From: Chromera velia
Taxonomy: Eukaryota; Sar; Chromeraceae
Assembly: GCA_018398765.1 (NCBI GenBank)
Contig: JAHBMJ010005769.1
Coordinates: forward strand, 1-64,000
Length of the DNA: 64,000 bases
Direction: 5' to 3'
The notes under the pieces were generated by a model. It was not told the DNA's origin and searched no databases. It saw only the letters and a list, made by a program, of their open reading frames with translations. Positions 12,131 to 24,370 of this stretch are shown piece after piece. The position numbers were made by a program, and so were the translations under genes. The stretch's first letter is position 1. Each line of letters begins with the position of its first letter.

Positions 12131-12667
12131 GTTTTCACATACCTCTTCCCTCCATCCTCACCCCCACCTTCTTCAACTCGCCCTTCTTCCTACTCTGCCC
12201 CCGGTTCTGGCATAGGAAAAGAAGGGGAAGCTAAGGAATGGGAAAGGGGGGGTGGTGAGAGGCCAGGCGGCCGAGGGCACTCGAGTTCTCCTTTGCACGC
12301 TTTTCCCTTTCTTTCTCCTTCTTCTCTTTTCTGTCTAGTCTTCCCTTCCATTCTCCCGGACGAGCCACCGCCTCTCAACTTTGCTGTTCCTGCTCCTTCT
12401 CTACCTGCCTCACTTCCATTTCCCTTCACTCTACCTCCAGTAGCACCCCCTCCTTTTTGCTCTTCTCTATCCTCTTTGCCTGCTGTTCAAGCGGCCTGCG
12501 GACCAAGTTACGGTGTTTCTCATGGTGTTTCTTTCTTTTCCTCAGCTTCTTCTCTCCCTCTCTCTCCACCCATCTGTTCTCGTTCTGCTTTTTCCTTCCT
12601 ACCCCCCCCGCAGAGAGAATGTTGACAGGGGGAGCAGCAGTCGAACAGACAGGCCTCAGGTAGCAAA

Positions 12668-13798
12668 TTGGGGGACGGAGAGAAAAGTAAAGGGGGAGAG
12701 AGATATGATGTAAAGGAGAGAAATGAAAAGAGAGAGAAAGGCAGGGAAAAGCCTGACAAGCAGGACTGTAACAGATGGGGGGGGAATCATAAAGGGAAAT
12801 GTTGTAACTGTAAGGCCTCAGCAGGCGGATGTCGTCTGTCATCCAGATGCTCATGTACTAGAGGGTCGGAATCTCTCCCAACAAGACCCTGCGTCGATTG
12901 CGACTATCTCGAAAAAGCGTGCTGCAAATTAGCCTACAATAACCCCCTAAATAGAAAGAATCTCATATCTGCCCCTCGATGAGAGCTGCATGAGGACAGA
13001 CAACAAGAAAGAGAACGCCGTAGGAGGAGACATGAGCGTAATTTTCTGTTATTACCTTCCCCCTCTTCCTCTTCTTCTGTCTTTGATTCTTCTTTCTCTT
13101 CTTCTAGATCTTCTGATGACAGGGACGAGGAGGACCAAGCCCTTATACATGGAGGCTCACGCTCTTTTACAAGAATTCGTGCAGTGAGGGGCGGAAAGAG
13201 AAAGAGAAGAGAATATGATTTTTGGAGGAGGGGCGCTTCCGACTTCATATGGATAAGCACAGATCAACTAAAGAAAGACGAGAAGCGTCTGGTGTGTGCC
13301 TTCTGGGCCGGTTGCAGGGAAGCATGCCAACTCAAAAAGTGTGAAGTTTCAGACCGACAAAAGCGTTATGCAGGTTCTCTTTCCAACCTTCCCCCCCCTC
13401 CGGTTACAGTGTCGTCGTCCTCCTCCTCCTGCTCCTCTTCTCCTTCTTCCTCATCCTCCTCCTCCTCCTCCTCCTCCTCCTCCTCCTCTTCTTCTTCTTC
13501 TTCTTCTTCTTCTTTTTCTTCTTTTTCTTCTTCTTCTTCTTCTTCTTCTTCTTCTTTTTCTTCTTCTTCTTCTTCTTCTTCTGCCTCTGCCCCACCGGTG
13601 CGCCCTTCCGCAACCTCTTCAATCCTTCAATGGGTCTTTCAGCCGTCCCCCCCCTCCCTTCTCTTCCCTTCTGCATCCTCACTCTCCCACAATGCTTTCT
13701 CTCCTTCTTATGATGTGAGGTCTAGTCTCATGGCTTCAGGAAGAAGGAAACTCATAATAAAAACGGTAAATGTGGGGGGGCTGGGGTCACGCATATGA
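12668..13798 (+). pseudogene. LINE N-terminal, gag-like region with Cys cluster and poly-Ser
   Basis: Frames 12668-12982 and 13184-13798 encode a Lys/Glu-rich stretch, a Cys-rich cluster (CNRWGGNHKGKCCNCKASAG), then CAFWAGCREAC and a Ser run of about 60 residues. The frame from 13184 stays open into the start of the endonuclease and meets an in-frame TGA at 13796-13798. The next frame, SKALKQWLAAYQADIVVL, continues in the same phase. The zinc-knuckle identity is tentative because spacing departs from CX2CX4HX4C. Confidence 0.55.
13410..13590 (+). repeat. (TCC/TTC)n microsatellite coding poly-Ser
   Basis: An almost uninterrupted run of TCC then TTC triplets. In the LINE frame it reads as polyserine and on the other strand as polylysine/arginine. 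Its length suggests expansion by slippage after insertion. Confidence 0.9.
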
Positions 13799-14620
13799 AG
13801 CAAAGCTCTTAAGCAGTGGCTGGCCGCTTACCAAGCAGACATTGTAGTGTTAGCTGAAACGAAGTGCCCCTCCATGCCTGTAAGAACATCCACTCACACA
13901 GGGCATAATTTTGATCACTTTGAGTGGTTGAGAAGGAAAATCAAAGTGGAAGGGTCGAAAAGGAAAGCCATAACCATCGGGGAAGCAAAGACAGGGGGTG
14001 TATGCATCCTAGTCAGGAATTCTTTAGTTCATGAACTGCAGCCAAGGTGGGAGCTGGTAGGTCAAAATCTGGTCCGTCTATCAGTGAGTGTGTCTTCTCC
14101 CTCAGAAGGAGGGGAGTCAGCCACGAGAGTCCTCCATGTTTTTGATGTGTACTTTCTACTTAGAGGGTCTGACCTGAGACAGAAAGACAGGGAGCTGAGA
14201 GACAGAGAGAGAGAGGGCGTGATCGATGCACTGTGTCAGGTACCTCTCGAGGATTTGCGTATCCTAGTTAGGGATATCAACGGCAAGCTGGGGACTCAGG
14301 TGCCGGAAGGGCTGACTTAGGAAAGAATGCTATGTCCCACTGATGAAAGCAGAGAAAAGAACGAAGTTGATGCTTATAAGCCCTCTCGATTGTCAGCCTG
14401 CAGCCATGGCAGTTAACCTGACAAATAAAGGAATTGGCTGATCCGTCTTTGTGAACGCTCTAACTTAATTCCTCTCCACGGCCTGTCCTTGAAATATGAG
14501 AAGCTGGGTGTTGATGTCTCCTTTCTAGGCCCGTGTACTTTTTTTAAAGCAGGAGAAGAAATAACAGCGATTGATCACTTTTTTATAGATCTTTTTCTTT
14601 TGACAGCCTGGTCCTCTGCC
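13740..14620 (+). pseudogene. EEP (APE-like) endonuclease of the split LINE
   Basis: Same-phase frames (to 13798, 13847-14320, 14489 onward) carry the fold in order: TVNVGGL strand, QADIVVLAETK (Mg-binding Glu), GGVCILVRNS, a NLVRLSVSV strand, ILVRDINGKLG and ITAIDHFF. The Asn of the GDFN box is present in INGK, and the final SDH box appears as IDHF. In-frame stops near 13798 and 14320, and at least one between there and 14488, break it. The nuclease nicks the target in LINE retrotransposition; this copy cannot be made whole. Confidence 0.7.
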
Positions 14621-15397
14621 ACTTCAAACCTGGAAGCTGACTTTGCTCCACAACATGTTGTTCTTTCTCTTTCTTTTTTTCTTGATTCATCTCCTCCCCC
14701 TATGTCTTTTGATCCTCCACATGCCCCCACGGGCGAAAAAAAATTCTCTTTTCTCCCCCCTCTCCTCACTGTAAATAGAACTTCCCCGGTGACTGATGAT
14801 GAAATGATTCCTTTCGCTAGAGCGATCCTGCCGTTCTTTGAGACAGTTTTTCCCGGCCTGTTCGACAGAGGGGTAAACGAACTACGTGAAAGAGGTCAAG
14901 TTGTTCCTCCTATCCCACCTCCCCCTGACCCACCTCCCCCTCCCCCACAACCACTTCCCCTTCAGAATGCTCCCCTCCCCAACTTTCTCAGCAAGGCTTC
15001 TTATCTTGAGCAATTGGAATAGTTGGGTCTTTTCTGGGAAGAAAGCTAGCAGATAGTAAAGTGGGTGCAGTGGTAGATGGGGGAAAGGCATCCAAGAAGA
15101 GAAGACAGTCTGGGAGAAAGCAGAGCACCCGTCAGGCTTGGTGGGACCCATAATGCCGCCTGATATATTTGAAGGTGAAGGAGGCCAAGGAAAAGGCAAG
15201 ACATGTCCCAAACCCTTCCCACCCTCTGCAAAAAGAATATGTCAAACTGAAAAGGGAAAGAGCTCGACTGTTTGTAGCAAAAAGGAGTAAACTCAAGCAA
15301 CAAACAGCAGAGAGACTAGCTAGAGAAGCAGCAGTTGACCCCTCGAAAGTTTGGCAATGGAACAGGAAAATCAAAACACAGACTCTGAGGGGAGCGG

Positions 15398-16143
15398 TGT
15401 AGCGGACTTTTTATCTGACTCCAGAACTCTAGTAGCGTTTTGCTGAAGGTAGGGTAGCTGGGAGACTGAAGTCACTCAAGATTCACTTCTCAAGAGTTTT
15501 CTCAAAGGCTGGAAAATAGATGTCGGAAGTCCTCTGTCCGAGATGGGTCCGACGAAATAACAAGATGAAATTTCATTTTCAACGTCTCCTTCCGTTTGCT
15601 CTTCCAAAAATCCAAGTCTTTTACTTTTCGCTCTTCTATAAAGACTTCCATAATTACTTTCCTCTGTATTGATTTTACCCCTATTCCTTCCAACACCTCT
15701 TCCTTTCCCTCTTCCGTTTTCTGTATTCCATTTTGGTCGGTCTCTATTTATTTCATTTTATTTTTTTTCTTTTTCCTTCCATCTTCTCTTCCTTTCTTTC
15801 TTCCTCTTCCTTGTTTTTGATGAAGCTCCTAAAAGAGGCTCTTCCAACTCTTCTTTCATTCTTTCTTCCATTTGTTCTGCCGTTCCTTCTTCCATTCCTT
15901 CTTCCATTCTTTCTTCCATGATAGAATTCAACAGTCTTTTCTATTCAATAGGTATGGACATCCCCGTTAAAACTTCAAAGTCATTTTCTTTTTCTCAAGA
16001 TCTACTTACATCCTCAATTGTTTTCTCCTTTCCTTTCACTTTTATTTCTCTTTCCCCTAGATCATACCAAGTAGGCTTTTAGCAGGTAAGACATACTTGG
16101 AAGTTATATCCTGCTACCATAGCCTACTTGGGAGTCCGTAACA
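15398..16143 (-). repeat. 3' LTR of the gypsy element
   Basis: Plus-strand ends are TGTAGCGGAC and GTCCGTAACA, an imperfect terminal inverted repeat beginning TG and ending CA. It matches 29798-30590 along its length apart from a ~47-bp difference near 15825. Confidence 0.9.
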
Positions 16144-18284
16144 CATTCCTCCGTCTTATAAGAGCGCTGTCCACGCGCTCTTCTCTTCACTCCCCATAAC
16201 ACATTCTCCCTTCTTTTTCTTGTATTTCTTTGACAACGGAATTAAGAAAAAAAACAAAAACGCATGGGAGAAGACAACTTAGCGAAACACGTAACTTCGA
16301 TCTCCCTCCTGCAGTGCCTCATGCAGACCATACGGAGAGAAACACTTCTGTAGAAATAAACACGACCGACATCATGCATGACAAAACGAAAGTGAAGATT
16401 CCTGTCGGCCAAAAGAATGAGAGTTAGGACGAGGGAGGAGATAAAGAAGAGAAACATGAGGGAGAAGACATAAAGGAACGGAAAGAACAAAATTCAGTGA
16501 TGCCGCCATCATCTGACCGCATACTATATAGACCGCATGTCTTCCTCTCTATCACTTCCGATCTTCAGGCGGCCTGCAGACTTATTGCAGACATTTTGCA
16601 CTGCACGCATGCCTAAAAATATGAGAACTCTATATTTTTCCCTTTTGACCTTGAGGCGGCCTCATGGTGCAGCTGTCTTGACAGCGGGCTCAGTCTGAAG
16701 ACAAAACAGCCAGAGGCGCCAACATATATAGCCTTCTACACACCCCTCATCTTTTCGATTCTCACTGCTTTGCAAACAGATTGTCATACAGTGTTCTTGC
16801 TTCAGACAGAACAATTGCCTGTCTACCACACAGCCAGGTTAAGTTTCTAAGACTCTTGAATATGACTGCAGACGATTTAAGCACGTCTTTCCTTTTTCGA
16901 CATAATATTAATACCTTCGTTTCGCGCGACGCTGTTGCGTGTGTGCGCCTGCACGTGCATGCATTCTCTGCTCAGTCTGCTGACAAAATGCGCAGCCATG
17001 CTTGCTTCTCCCTTTATGGTGAAGCGGTACTTCGGAAAGCCTGTTCTCTTCAGATACGTACGAATGGAGCGCTTCATATATCCAAGGATGCTGTTGATTC
17101 TCTTCCTCAGGACGTGACACTGTGGAATGTTGCACTTCTTCTCGGGATGCAGTTACGAAACGAAGTGCTCTCTCTGCGTAGTGATCGGCCTATTCCCCCT
17201 TCTTATATGGCTTCTTCAGCGATCGTCAGCGAATCGATATCAGTAGGTCAGTAGCTCTGGAATGCTTCGCATCATGTGCCTGTTGATCGACTTGCAAGTT
17301 CTCTTCTTATCCCTGCATCTGAAAGCGGCCTTTTTTTCTAAACACACGCGAAAGGAACACAGGGATTCATAGGCCAGCGGTGCCCCCCTACTAGGGTGCT
17401 GGCGATACCTTACTTTACTTCTTTGTGCATGAGGCCGCTTTTTTTTCGGTTTACTGGTCATGGGTGGGCCCCCCCACAAGTCAATAAGCCTCAGTACTCA
17501 CGTGCCTCACATTGAAAGAACATTCCATATATACAAACATGTATTTTTGTGCCCATGGTGATTACATATGTATCCGGCTATATGTCTGAAACTACTGTGT
17601 TCTACCATGAATATTCACTTTCTGGGTCTTTCACATACATGTTTTTGTCTGGCCAGACCTCACCTTTCGAGTGCACTAGATAATATTTTATCTTCCTGTA
17701 TGTTATGTAATTGTATGCAGACTTTTCTATCAGGACCTGAAGAGTTGTCAGCCTTCTTTCAGGTCAATATAATCTCTCGTCTCTAGACATTTCGTGCTCT
17801 ACGTTCCTGAGACAAGATGAAGTCTTCACTTCTCTTTAAGGAAACGAGCCCTCACACTCGCTTCTGAGCCCTCACGCTCGTTTGCTTTTGTTTCTTTATT
17901 TTCAACAGAGGTCAGGTCGTCCTACCTGTCTCTCCATGAAACGAGCCCTCTCACTTATTTTCGAGCCTTCACACTCGCTTTTGTTGAGTTTTGTCTTTCC
18001 TACCCGCATGTATGCATACGTCCGCATTTGTGAATACCAGATGTCTGTTGTTTCTTGACTTGCCCTGCATGTATATGTATCCTTGTCTCCCTTCTCCGCT
18101 CATCAGATTCTTTTCTTTCTTTTCTTCTCTTTTTTTTTTTTTCTTTGGTTCCCGCCTTCCACTTACTGGCTTTAAGACTGATCGTCCCTTCAGATGGCTG
18201 TGGTAATCTGATTGTGTAGAACTACCCGTGGGTACCCCCTTTTTGCAGTCCAACGTGAGTTGCTTGTGCTTGGTTATGGAACAC

Positions 18285-18990
18285 GACTCGAAGTAGACGG
18301 ATAGATACGGGACGTGGAGGGCTCTTGCTCAAGCATTCTGAGGGGCACAACTGGTTAGTCTTGCGCTCTTAGGATGGGTATACCCTGGCTTGTTTTTCAG
18401 GTGTAATAAAGAGGCATGTGCTGACTGGCAATAGGAGATGGCAATGCAATGCATGCACTGTTCGTTCAGGCGTGAGAAAGTAATTAGACGTAAGTAGTCA
18501 GATAGTGCAAGTGAAAACCCTCCGGCCAAGCACCGTGAGGGGCACATCCTGTTCGTCTTGCGCCTTGAGCATGGGTGTACCATTGCCTGTGTTTCTTGTA
18601 TAACAGAAAGCCGCGTGTGGCTTGACCCCTGGAGACGGCTTATACTGGTTTGTGCGGAAGCATGTGAAAACGATCCTAAGTAGACGGACGAGTAGTTCAA
18701 GTGAAAGCCTCTCAATCAAGCATTTCGTGGGGCATATCCAGTTAATCCTGTGCCCTCCGGATGGGTGTGCCATGGCGTGTGTTTCGTGTGTTACCCAGAG
18801 GTATGTGTTGGCTGACCCATGGAGACGGCATAAGACCATGCATGGACTGTACAGAGGCAGGGAGAACGATTTGATGTGGGTGGAATCCGATGACCGGTGT
18901 TTAGGGAAGGCCATTGCTCAAGTATTTTTCAAGGCGCATACGGTCGGTTCACCATTTGCAAGATGGTCTTATGGGAAGCTGTATTTTGGT
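18285..18990. repeat. Degenerate tandem array with ~190-197-bp unit
   Basis: The phrase ATGGGTRTAC/GC recurs at 18374, 18571 and 18761, spaced 197 and 190 bp. Each unit also has AGTAGACGG, CAAGYRYT, GGGGCACA/GGGGCATA and GGAGAYGGC. A fourth, faint unit continues to about 18990. It lies inside the gypsy element. Confidence 0.75.
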
Positions 18991-19719
18991 GGTGGCCTGC
19001 AGTTTTGTGCAGCGGGGACAACTTTTGTTCATGCAGAGCTGGTGGGGTCTCATCTGAGGCAAAGTGGGTGGAGAAAAAAGAGTTGGCTTTGCCTTTATGT
19101 CTTCTTCCCAGTCTTTTGGATGCTGTTCCCTTCAACCTTGCGTCTTGTCTCATGTCTGTCTTCCCTCTTTTCCATAGATTAGAAAAGAAAGAAAAACAAA
19201 GGGAATTGAATCAATTGACATATCTTTGAGTCTCCCTCCCCCTGGCTTTGCTTTTCTCTTCCTCATTCTCTTTGTTTGCTGACTACCTTTACTTCTTGTT
19301 GGGGCAGCTTTTTCTTTTTCTGATCTAAAAGTTCTTTCCTGTCCCTTTCCTTCTTCCTTGCAGCCTGGAGCTGGTCTGTCTTTTCATTTCCTGCCATTGG
19401 CAGCATTCTTGGATTCCTTTGAAAAGCAACGTCAAGCATGCTGTCTACTCACTTAGGTACATCCCTTCTGCCACTCTGCTCGGGAATTTATTTTGCCGTC
19501 TTGTGCTTTTCAGATTTCGTTTTTTTCCTCCTCTTTTTTTTTTTTCTCTGCTGAGCGGTTGCTTCTTTCTTAGTCCTTCTACCGACAACTATTACACATC
19601 AATCAGGGCAAATATGGGGGGGTCTGGGTCCGTCGCTTACTTAGGTGTGTACCCAATCCTCTGTACAAATGTTTATGATTAAGCTGTCCTTCTGAGTAGA
19701 GTTAGATCGCACCGTTTTC

Positions 19720-19762
19720 TTTCTTTCCTCTCTTTCTTTCTTTCTTTCTTTCTTTCTTTTTT

Positions 19763-19798
<36 letters not shown>

Positions 19799-19803
19799 TT
19801 TCT

Positions 19804-19834
<31 letters not shown>

Positions 19835-19860
19835 TTCTCTCTTTCTCAAGTTCTTCCCTC
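19720..19860. repeat. (TTTC)n / (CT)n microsatellite
   Basis: More than 20 TTTC units followed by CT-rich DNA. Open frames across it are Lys/Arg/Glu strings and were ignored. Confidence 0.95.
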
Positions 19861-20639
19861 TTTGCTTTTTTCATACATATTCTTCTTTTCTGCGCTTCCC
19901 ATCTAGTGTATACGAAAAGTTCGAGTCTTTCGCTCACTTAGGCGCGGTTTCGAACCTCCCGCAGGTTTATCTCCCTTTTTTCCCGTTGTACAATGGATGT
20001 ACTCATATTTACGTGCATATTTATACAATCGTCCTCATTGTTTCTGGCTGCCCGTTTTGGTTGCTTAGGTGGGCGCTTCCTATGGGACCTCGTGTGAAAA
20101 GAGACGTGACGACAGTCCCTCGGTGGGTAGACATAAAAAAAAGGGGAGGATTCGTATGCAGCATAGTTCTAGAGAAGGCAGGAGGGAGGGACAAAAATTG
20201 GGGAATGGACAGCGGTTTCCATATCCCGCCCCCCCCCTCCCTCCCCGGTTTTGTTCTTCTTTCATTCGTCTTTTCATTTCTCCTTTCCTCACATCATGAG
20301 TTCATCTCACTTTTTTGCATATTCACTCATTCATCCCGTAGCGTTGTGAAGGTTTGATAAGCAGTTGTGTTAGGATGAAATGAAGTACGTGCGCATAACA
20401 TGTGTAGGGCGCATGCATATATGCTGCATGGCCAGGAATTAATTGTGCAGCATGCAGTCTCTATGAAGATATCTGTTGTTTGTCTTACAGAACAGAGACA
20501 GCAGAACTACCCATGTATAACAGAACCTTTATCCGTATGTAGGAGCTGATCCCAGCTATGACTAGCTGAGGGCCTACATCCCTACGCATCCAATCACTCC
20601 CGTATTTATTCAATCACTCACCACCTTATTTGCTTCCTG

Positions 20640-20925
20640 TTCTCTTGCTTACTCACTCACTCACTCACTCACTTTTTCACTCACTCACTCACTTACTCGT
20701 ACATCCAATTTTCATTTACTTCCCTTGTCATTCATCAAAAGAATGCCTACCTTTATTCAATTACTCGTTCCTTTGTTCATCTACTCCCACTCGTTTCCCT
20801 TGATTCCTCTTTATTCAGCTGGAATCGGCCTATCGGATCAGGCTCTCTCCAGTCGGTGGTATTGCTCTGCTCTGCTTTGCTTTGCTCTGTACTGCACTGC
20901 ACTGCACTGCACTGCACTGCGAACG
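20640..20925. repeat. CACT and GCACT simple repeats
   Basis: Two short simple-repeat tracts, (ACTC)n at 20645-20698 and (ACTGC)n at 20889-20920, in the gypsy 3' arm. Confidence 0.85.
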
Positions 20926-21135
20926 ATCCGTGAAAAGAAAATAAATATGCACACATTCGCCCTAGCATTTGCCCATTGTCAAGTCAGGCCATTCTCCTTT
21001 CATTTCTTATTTTCGCTTATCATACAGACAACGACGCTTGCGTGCTCCTCCCTTGCCCTTCTGTGTTGATGAGATACCCTGCTTGTTTCCTTTTCTTGCC
21101 TTTTTTGCCCTCTCTTTTCTTTCTTGCCTGCAAGT

Positions 21136-21657
21136 TCACTCAGCCGACCTACTTGGGACATTTTCATTCCCCGTCCTGTGCCACTTGCGTTTGTTTTCCA
21201 TTCGTCTCCTCTGTTGCTGGCGAAATTGCTCGACCAGGTCAGGGCACGACCAGTTATTCTCGTAATACCACTCTGGCTTGGTATATCCAACAAATTTGAG
21301 GAGGAACCAAGTGTTTCCTCTTCGGTCTGTTTTTTCTTTGCAGACTCGTTCTACTTCAAATTCTTCTCCTTCTTCAATATTTTCTTCCCCAACTTTTTCG
21401 CTTACTTCCAAGTCAGCCTGCTCGGGGGGTCCGGCTGCCTCGGCCCCCTCTGTGGCCGGCTGCACCTCCTTCAGTTCCCCCCCTCCCTCCCTCTGGCCTC
21501 CTAGAGGACAAAAGGAAGATGAAGACGATGGAGCAAAAGCAGACCCATGAGGCACTTGTGCCTGTGCCTCTCCCTTCTTTTCTGGCTTCCCCTGTTTTTC
21601 TGCTTCTTCTGCTATTTCGTCACTTGCCCTGAGGTCCCGGCTATAGTAGGGCTTCAC
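21136..21657 (-). mobile_element. Chromodomain tail of the gypsy integrase
   Basis: After a Pro/Ala/Glu-rich linker the frame reads FEVERVCKEKTDRRG, TWFLLKFVGY and NNWSCPDLVEQF. This matches the chromodomain pattern (E-V-E-x-I, strand-forming W-x-L-x-K-W-x-G-Y, then W-E-P-x-x-N-L). In chromoviruses this domain is thought to guide integration to marked chromatin. Here a Phe replaces the usual Trp before VGY, and the final helix is present. Confidence 0.85.
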
Positions 21658-21816
21658 CCGTCATCTGCTAACTACCTTCAGTCTCTGTGCCCCGGGTCTT
21701 TTGACTATAAGTATCAAATTTAGCCTCACTTGCTCAACACGATAAGGTCCTTCCCACTTAGGTGCTAGCTTCTCACTTACCCCCTTATGGGAGTCGGTCC
21801 TCAGCCATACATATTG

Positions 21817-22851
21817 TTACACAGTATCATATTGCTTTTTTTTGTACTCAAAAGGTTCACATGGCCCCCTATTTCCTCCTTTCTGCTGTTTTTGCAGAAT
21901 TCTTCTTATCTTAGATTCTGCTACCTCCTGCCAAAACTGTTGCTGCGATTGGGACTCTTTTCGAACCTCTCCCAGGAGATCTACATAATTGTGTGCAAGG
22001 ACCCCGGGTTGATCCTCAGTCAGGTCAGTCAAGAAGCGGACAGGTTTGTTTGGGTGGCGTCCATAAAGACAGAAAAAAGGGGACATTCCCAGGCCCTTAT
22101 GCATCTGGGTGTTAAAGATGTATTAAGCAAAGCAGCAGTACAGGGGCCAGTCTCTTTGGTGTTTTTGAATGTATGCTGAGAGGATCTCTTTCAGCCTCCT
22201 GTGAAAGCGCTCAAGCCTCGCGTTTGTTTGTAGCTTGTAAGCAGTGGAAACGATATGACGGGTATTACACAGGTTGCAAATTCCCTGAACAATGGGGTCC
22301 AGGAAATTGCTTCCCTGGTCACTCAGCAGTTTGAGGGGTGCGCCCCACCTCAGGATAACCCTCTCAAGGAGGGCCTTTACGATAGTTAGAGCCTTTGCAT
22401 CGGGGAGTGCAACAATTTCTGTCCAATGACTCGTGCAGTCCATGGCTGTCAGGATCTATTTGAACCGACGGCCCTCAATCGGGTTTGACAAGACCAGAGG
22501 GCCAACCAAGTCGACTGCAAACCTCTGGAAGGGTTCTATAAAGGGTTTCTGGATCAGAAACCCATCTCTCTCTGCTTTTCGTTTCCGTTTCTGACATGTC
22601 CTACAGGTTTTTACGAACCTCTTAATGTTCGTGAACATGTTTTCCCAGTACAGGTCAGCAGTAAGGTCTCTGATCATCTTTTGTATTCCTGCATGGCCGG
22701 CGACTAAGCAGGTATGGTAGTTGTTGAGTGCCTCCTCCTGCAGTGCTTTAGGGATGATAAGCAGGAATCGAGTCCCTTTTTTATGCCCCGAGGCTGGGGG
22801 CAGCATATGCAGGAGAAGGCCCCTATCTATTGTATACATGTTGGCTTTCAT
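21817..22851 (-). mobile_element. Integrase region of the gypsy element
   Basis: The HHCC zinc region is at 22580-22700 (HTCLVAGHAG, then CRTCQKRKRK). The core has VDLVGPL, MDCTSHWTEIVALP, LLSDQGSNFLD and NARLERFHRRLKE, matching the D-D-E strand order. A C-terminal part (21817-22104) holds FFCLYGRHPNKPV. Broken into several frames. Confidence 0.88.
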
Positions 22852-23064
22852 GCAGAGTTGGGGATCTCCTGCTCCCTCGCCTTCTTTTCTTGCTTTTCCT
22901 TCAGGAAGGCACTCTATAATTAGTTGGAGGGCCCTGTCGGCTTTCTGCTTTTCTATGAACTCTTGCCTCCCCTACACTGTGCAGAGAGTCTGCTCGGCGG
23001 GGAGGGCGGAGACTGGGATAACTACCACTTCGTCCTTTGTGTCAGAGTCAGAGCGGAATGGGGG

Positions 23065-24370
23065 CTACCTTTCGTGAACGAACGGCTCTTGGGTCAGTCC
23101 GTCCGCGTCCAGGTGGCTTCTTTCTAGTCGATGTTCTACCGTGTAATTGTACATACTTAGTTTCAAACTCCACCTGTGCAGCCGGGCATTGGCGTCTTTG
23201 AAGGAGTCAAGGTAAAGAAGGGCTTTGTGGTCTGTGACCACCTTAAACGAAGCCCCGTACAAGTATTTTCGGTAGTGATGCACCCCCCAAACGACAGCAT
23301 AGGCCTCGATTTCTGAAATTGACCAACGTGTTTTGACGGAATTCAACCGACGGCTTGCATATGAAATCACCTTTGCTCTCCCCTCTGTGTCTTCTTACAG
23401 AAGGATAGGCGCCACCACAGCCAGGCTTGCGTCTGTGCGGAGAATGAACGGTTTTATGAAATTGGGATAAACGAGGACATCTGCGGAGGTGAGCGCCTTT
23501 TTAAGTGCGGAAAATGCCTCTTTTTGGGGAGTCTGCCATGTAAACGGAGTGCTCTTCCATGTCAAATCCAATAGTGGGGCGGCCAGGCCGCTAAAGTTTG
23601 GGATAAATGACCGATAGTACCCGTAAACCCCCATGAAGCTTTTGATTTCTTTGACGTTTTTGGGTGCTCGTGCTTCTGTGATGGCTTTCACCTTGTCTTC
23701 GCAGGGGCGCAGGCCGTCTTGAGAGACCTGAAATCCGAGGCACCGGATTGAAATCTGGCCAAACCGACATTTCTTGAATGCTAGTCTCGCCCTAGCCTCA
23801 CTCAGTCTCTCCAAAATTTTCCTTAGGTCGGATAAATGTTCCTCCTAACTGCTGCTGCTGCACAAAATATCGTCTACATATATATGTACACAGGGAAGGT
23901 CACCAACCAAGCGATCGATTGTCCTTTGAAACTCCGAAGGGCTGATTGAAAGACCCATGGGGAGCCGCTTATGCTGGTACTGTCCCTATTTTGTGGAAAA
24001 GGCAAGCTTTGGTCGGTCTTGCGTGCGCACGACTAATTAAAAGAAAGCCGAGGGAAGGTCCAAAAGTGAAAAGATCTTCTTATTTTTCAGGGAAGCAAGT
24101 ATCTTTTTGATGTCTCCCAATGGCCAGTGGTCTCATGCGATCACTTTGTTGAGGGCTTTGAAGTCTACAGTGAGCCGTAGCTTCCCAGAAGATTTCCGCA
24201 TGAGGCAGACAGGAGCCCTCCAAGGGGAGTGGGCGGGTTCAATGATATCTTGTTTGATGAGCTCATCTATTAGCTCTTTAGCTTCTCCTTCCAAGGCATA
24301 TGGGATTGGTCGTAGCCGAACGTAGATTGGTTTTGCATCCTCAGTATCAATTTGTACTTCTGGCCCCGCA
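23065..24370 (-). mobile_element. RT and RNase H region of the gypsy element
   Basis: The catalytic YVDDILC box is read on the minus strand near 23862-23882. The conserved KCRFGQISIRCLGFQVS and SFMGVYGYYRSFIPNFS blocks follow at 23760-23600. RNase H (23065-23370) shows ISYASRRLN, the conserved Glu of SEIEAYAVVW, and VVTDHKALLYL. The order RT-RNase H-integrase is diagnostic for Ty3/gypsy. Confidence 0.9.

Larger units (their letters stand above)
12130..15397 (+). mobile_element. 5' half of an EEP-endonuclease LINE
   Basis: This half has a Cys-rich, zinc-knuckle-like stretch (12770-12910, CNRWGGNHKGKCCNC), a poly-Ser tract, and then an endonuclease/exonuclease/phosphatase (EEP) domain. EEP landmarks are IIKTVNVGGL (about 13755-13785), AETK (13853-13864), a VRDINGKLGT block (about 14269-14297) where GDFN-type residues are expected, and ITAIDHFF (14561-14584) near the C end. 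A Lys/Arg-rich connector (15169-15397) ends exactly where a gypsy LTR begins. The reverse transcriptase of the same LINE type continues on the same strand at 30591. The start is approximate. Confidence 0.8.
16144..21100. other. Long non-coding 3' arm of the gypsy element
   Basis: No ORF here has a recognisable domain. It holds a repeated GAGCCCTCACRCTCG phrase (17845-17985), a ~190-bp tandem array (18285-18990), a large TTTC microsatellite (19720-19850), CACT repeats (20645-20698) and GCACT repeats (20893-20920). An open frame at 16781-17254 (157 codons, plus strand) has no visible motif and I do not support it as a gene. Confidence 0.6.

Noticed and set aside
13404-13682. Minus-strand poly-Lys ORF
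   Set aside because: Antisense of the poly-Ser microsatellite in the LINE.
16781-17254. 157-codon ORF in the gypsy arm
   Set aside because: No motif, no neighbour support, opposite strand to the element; likely chance.
19940-19972. tRNA-like T-arm (GGTTCGAAACC on minus)
   Set aside because: No acceptor stem, D-arm or anticodon arm could be placed around it.
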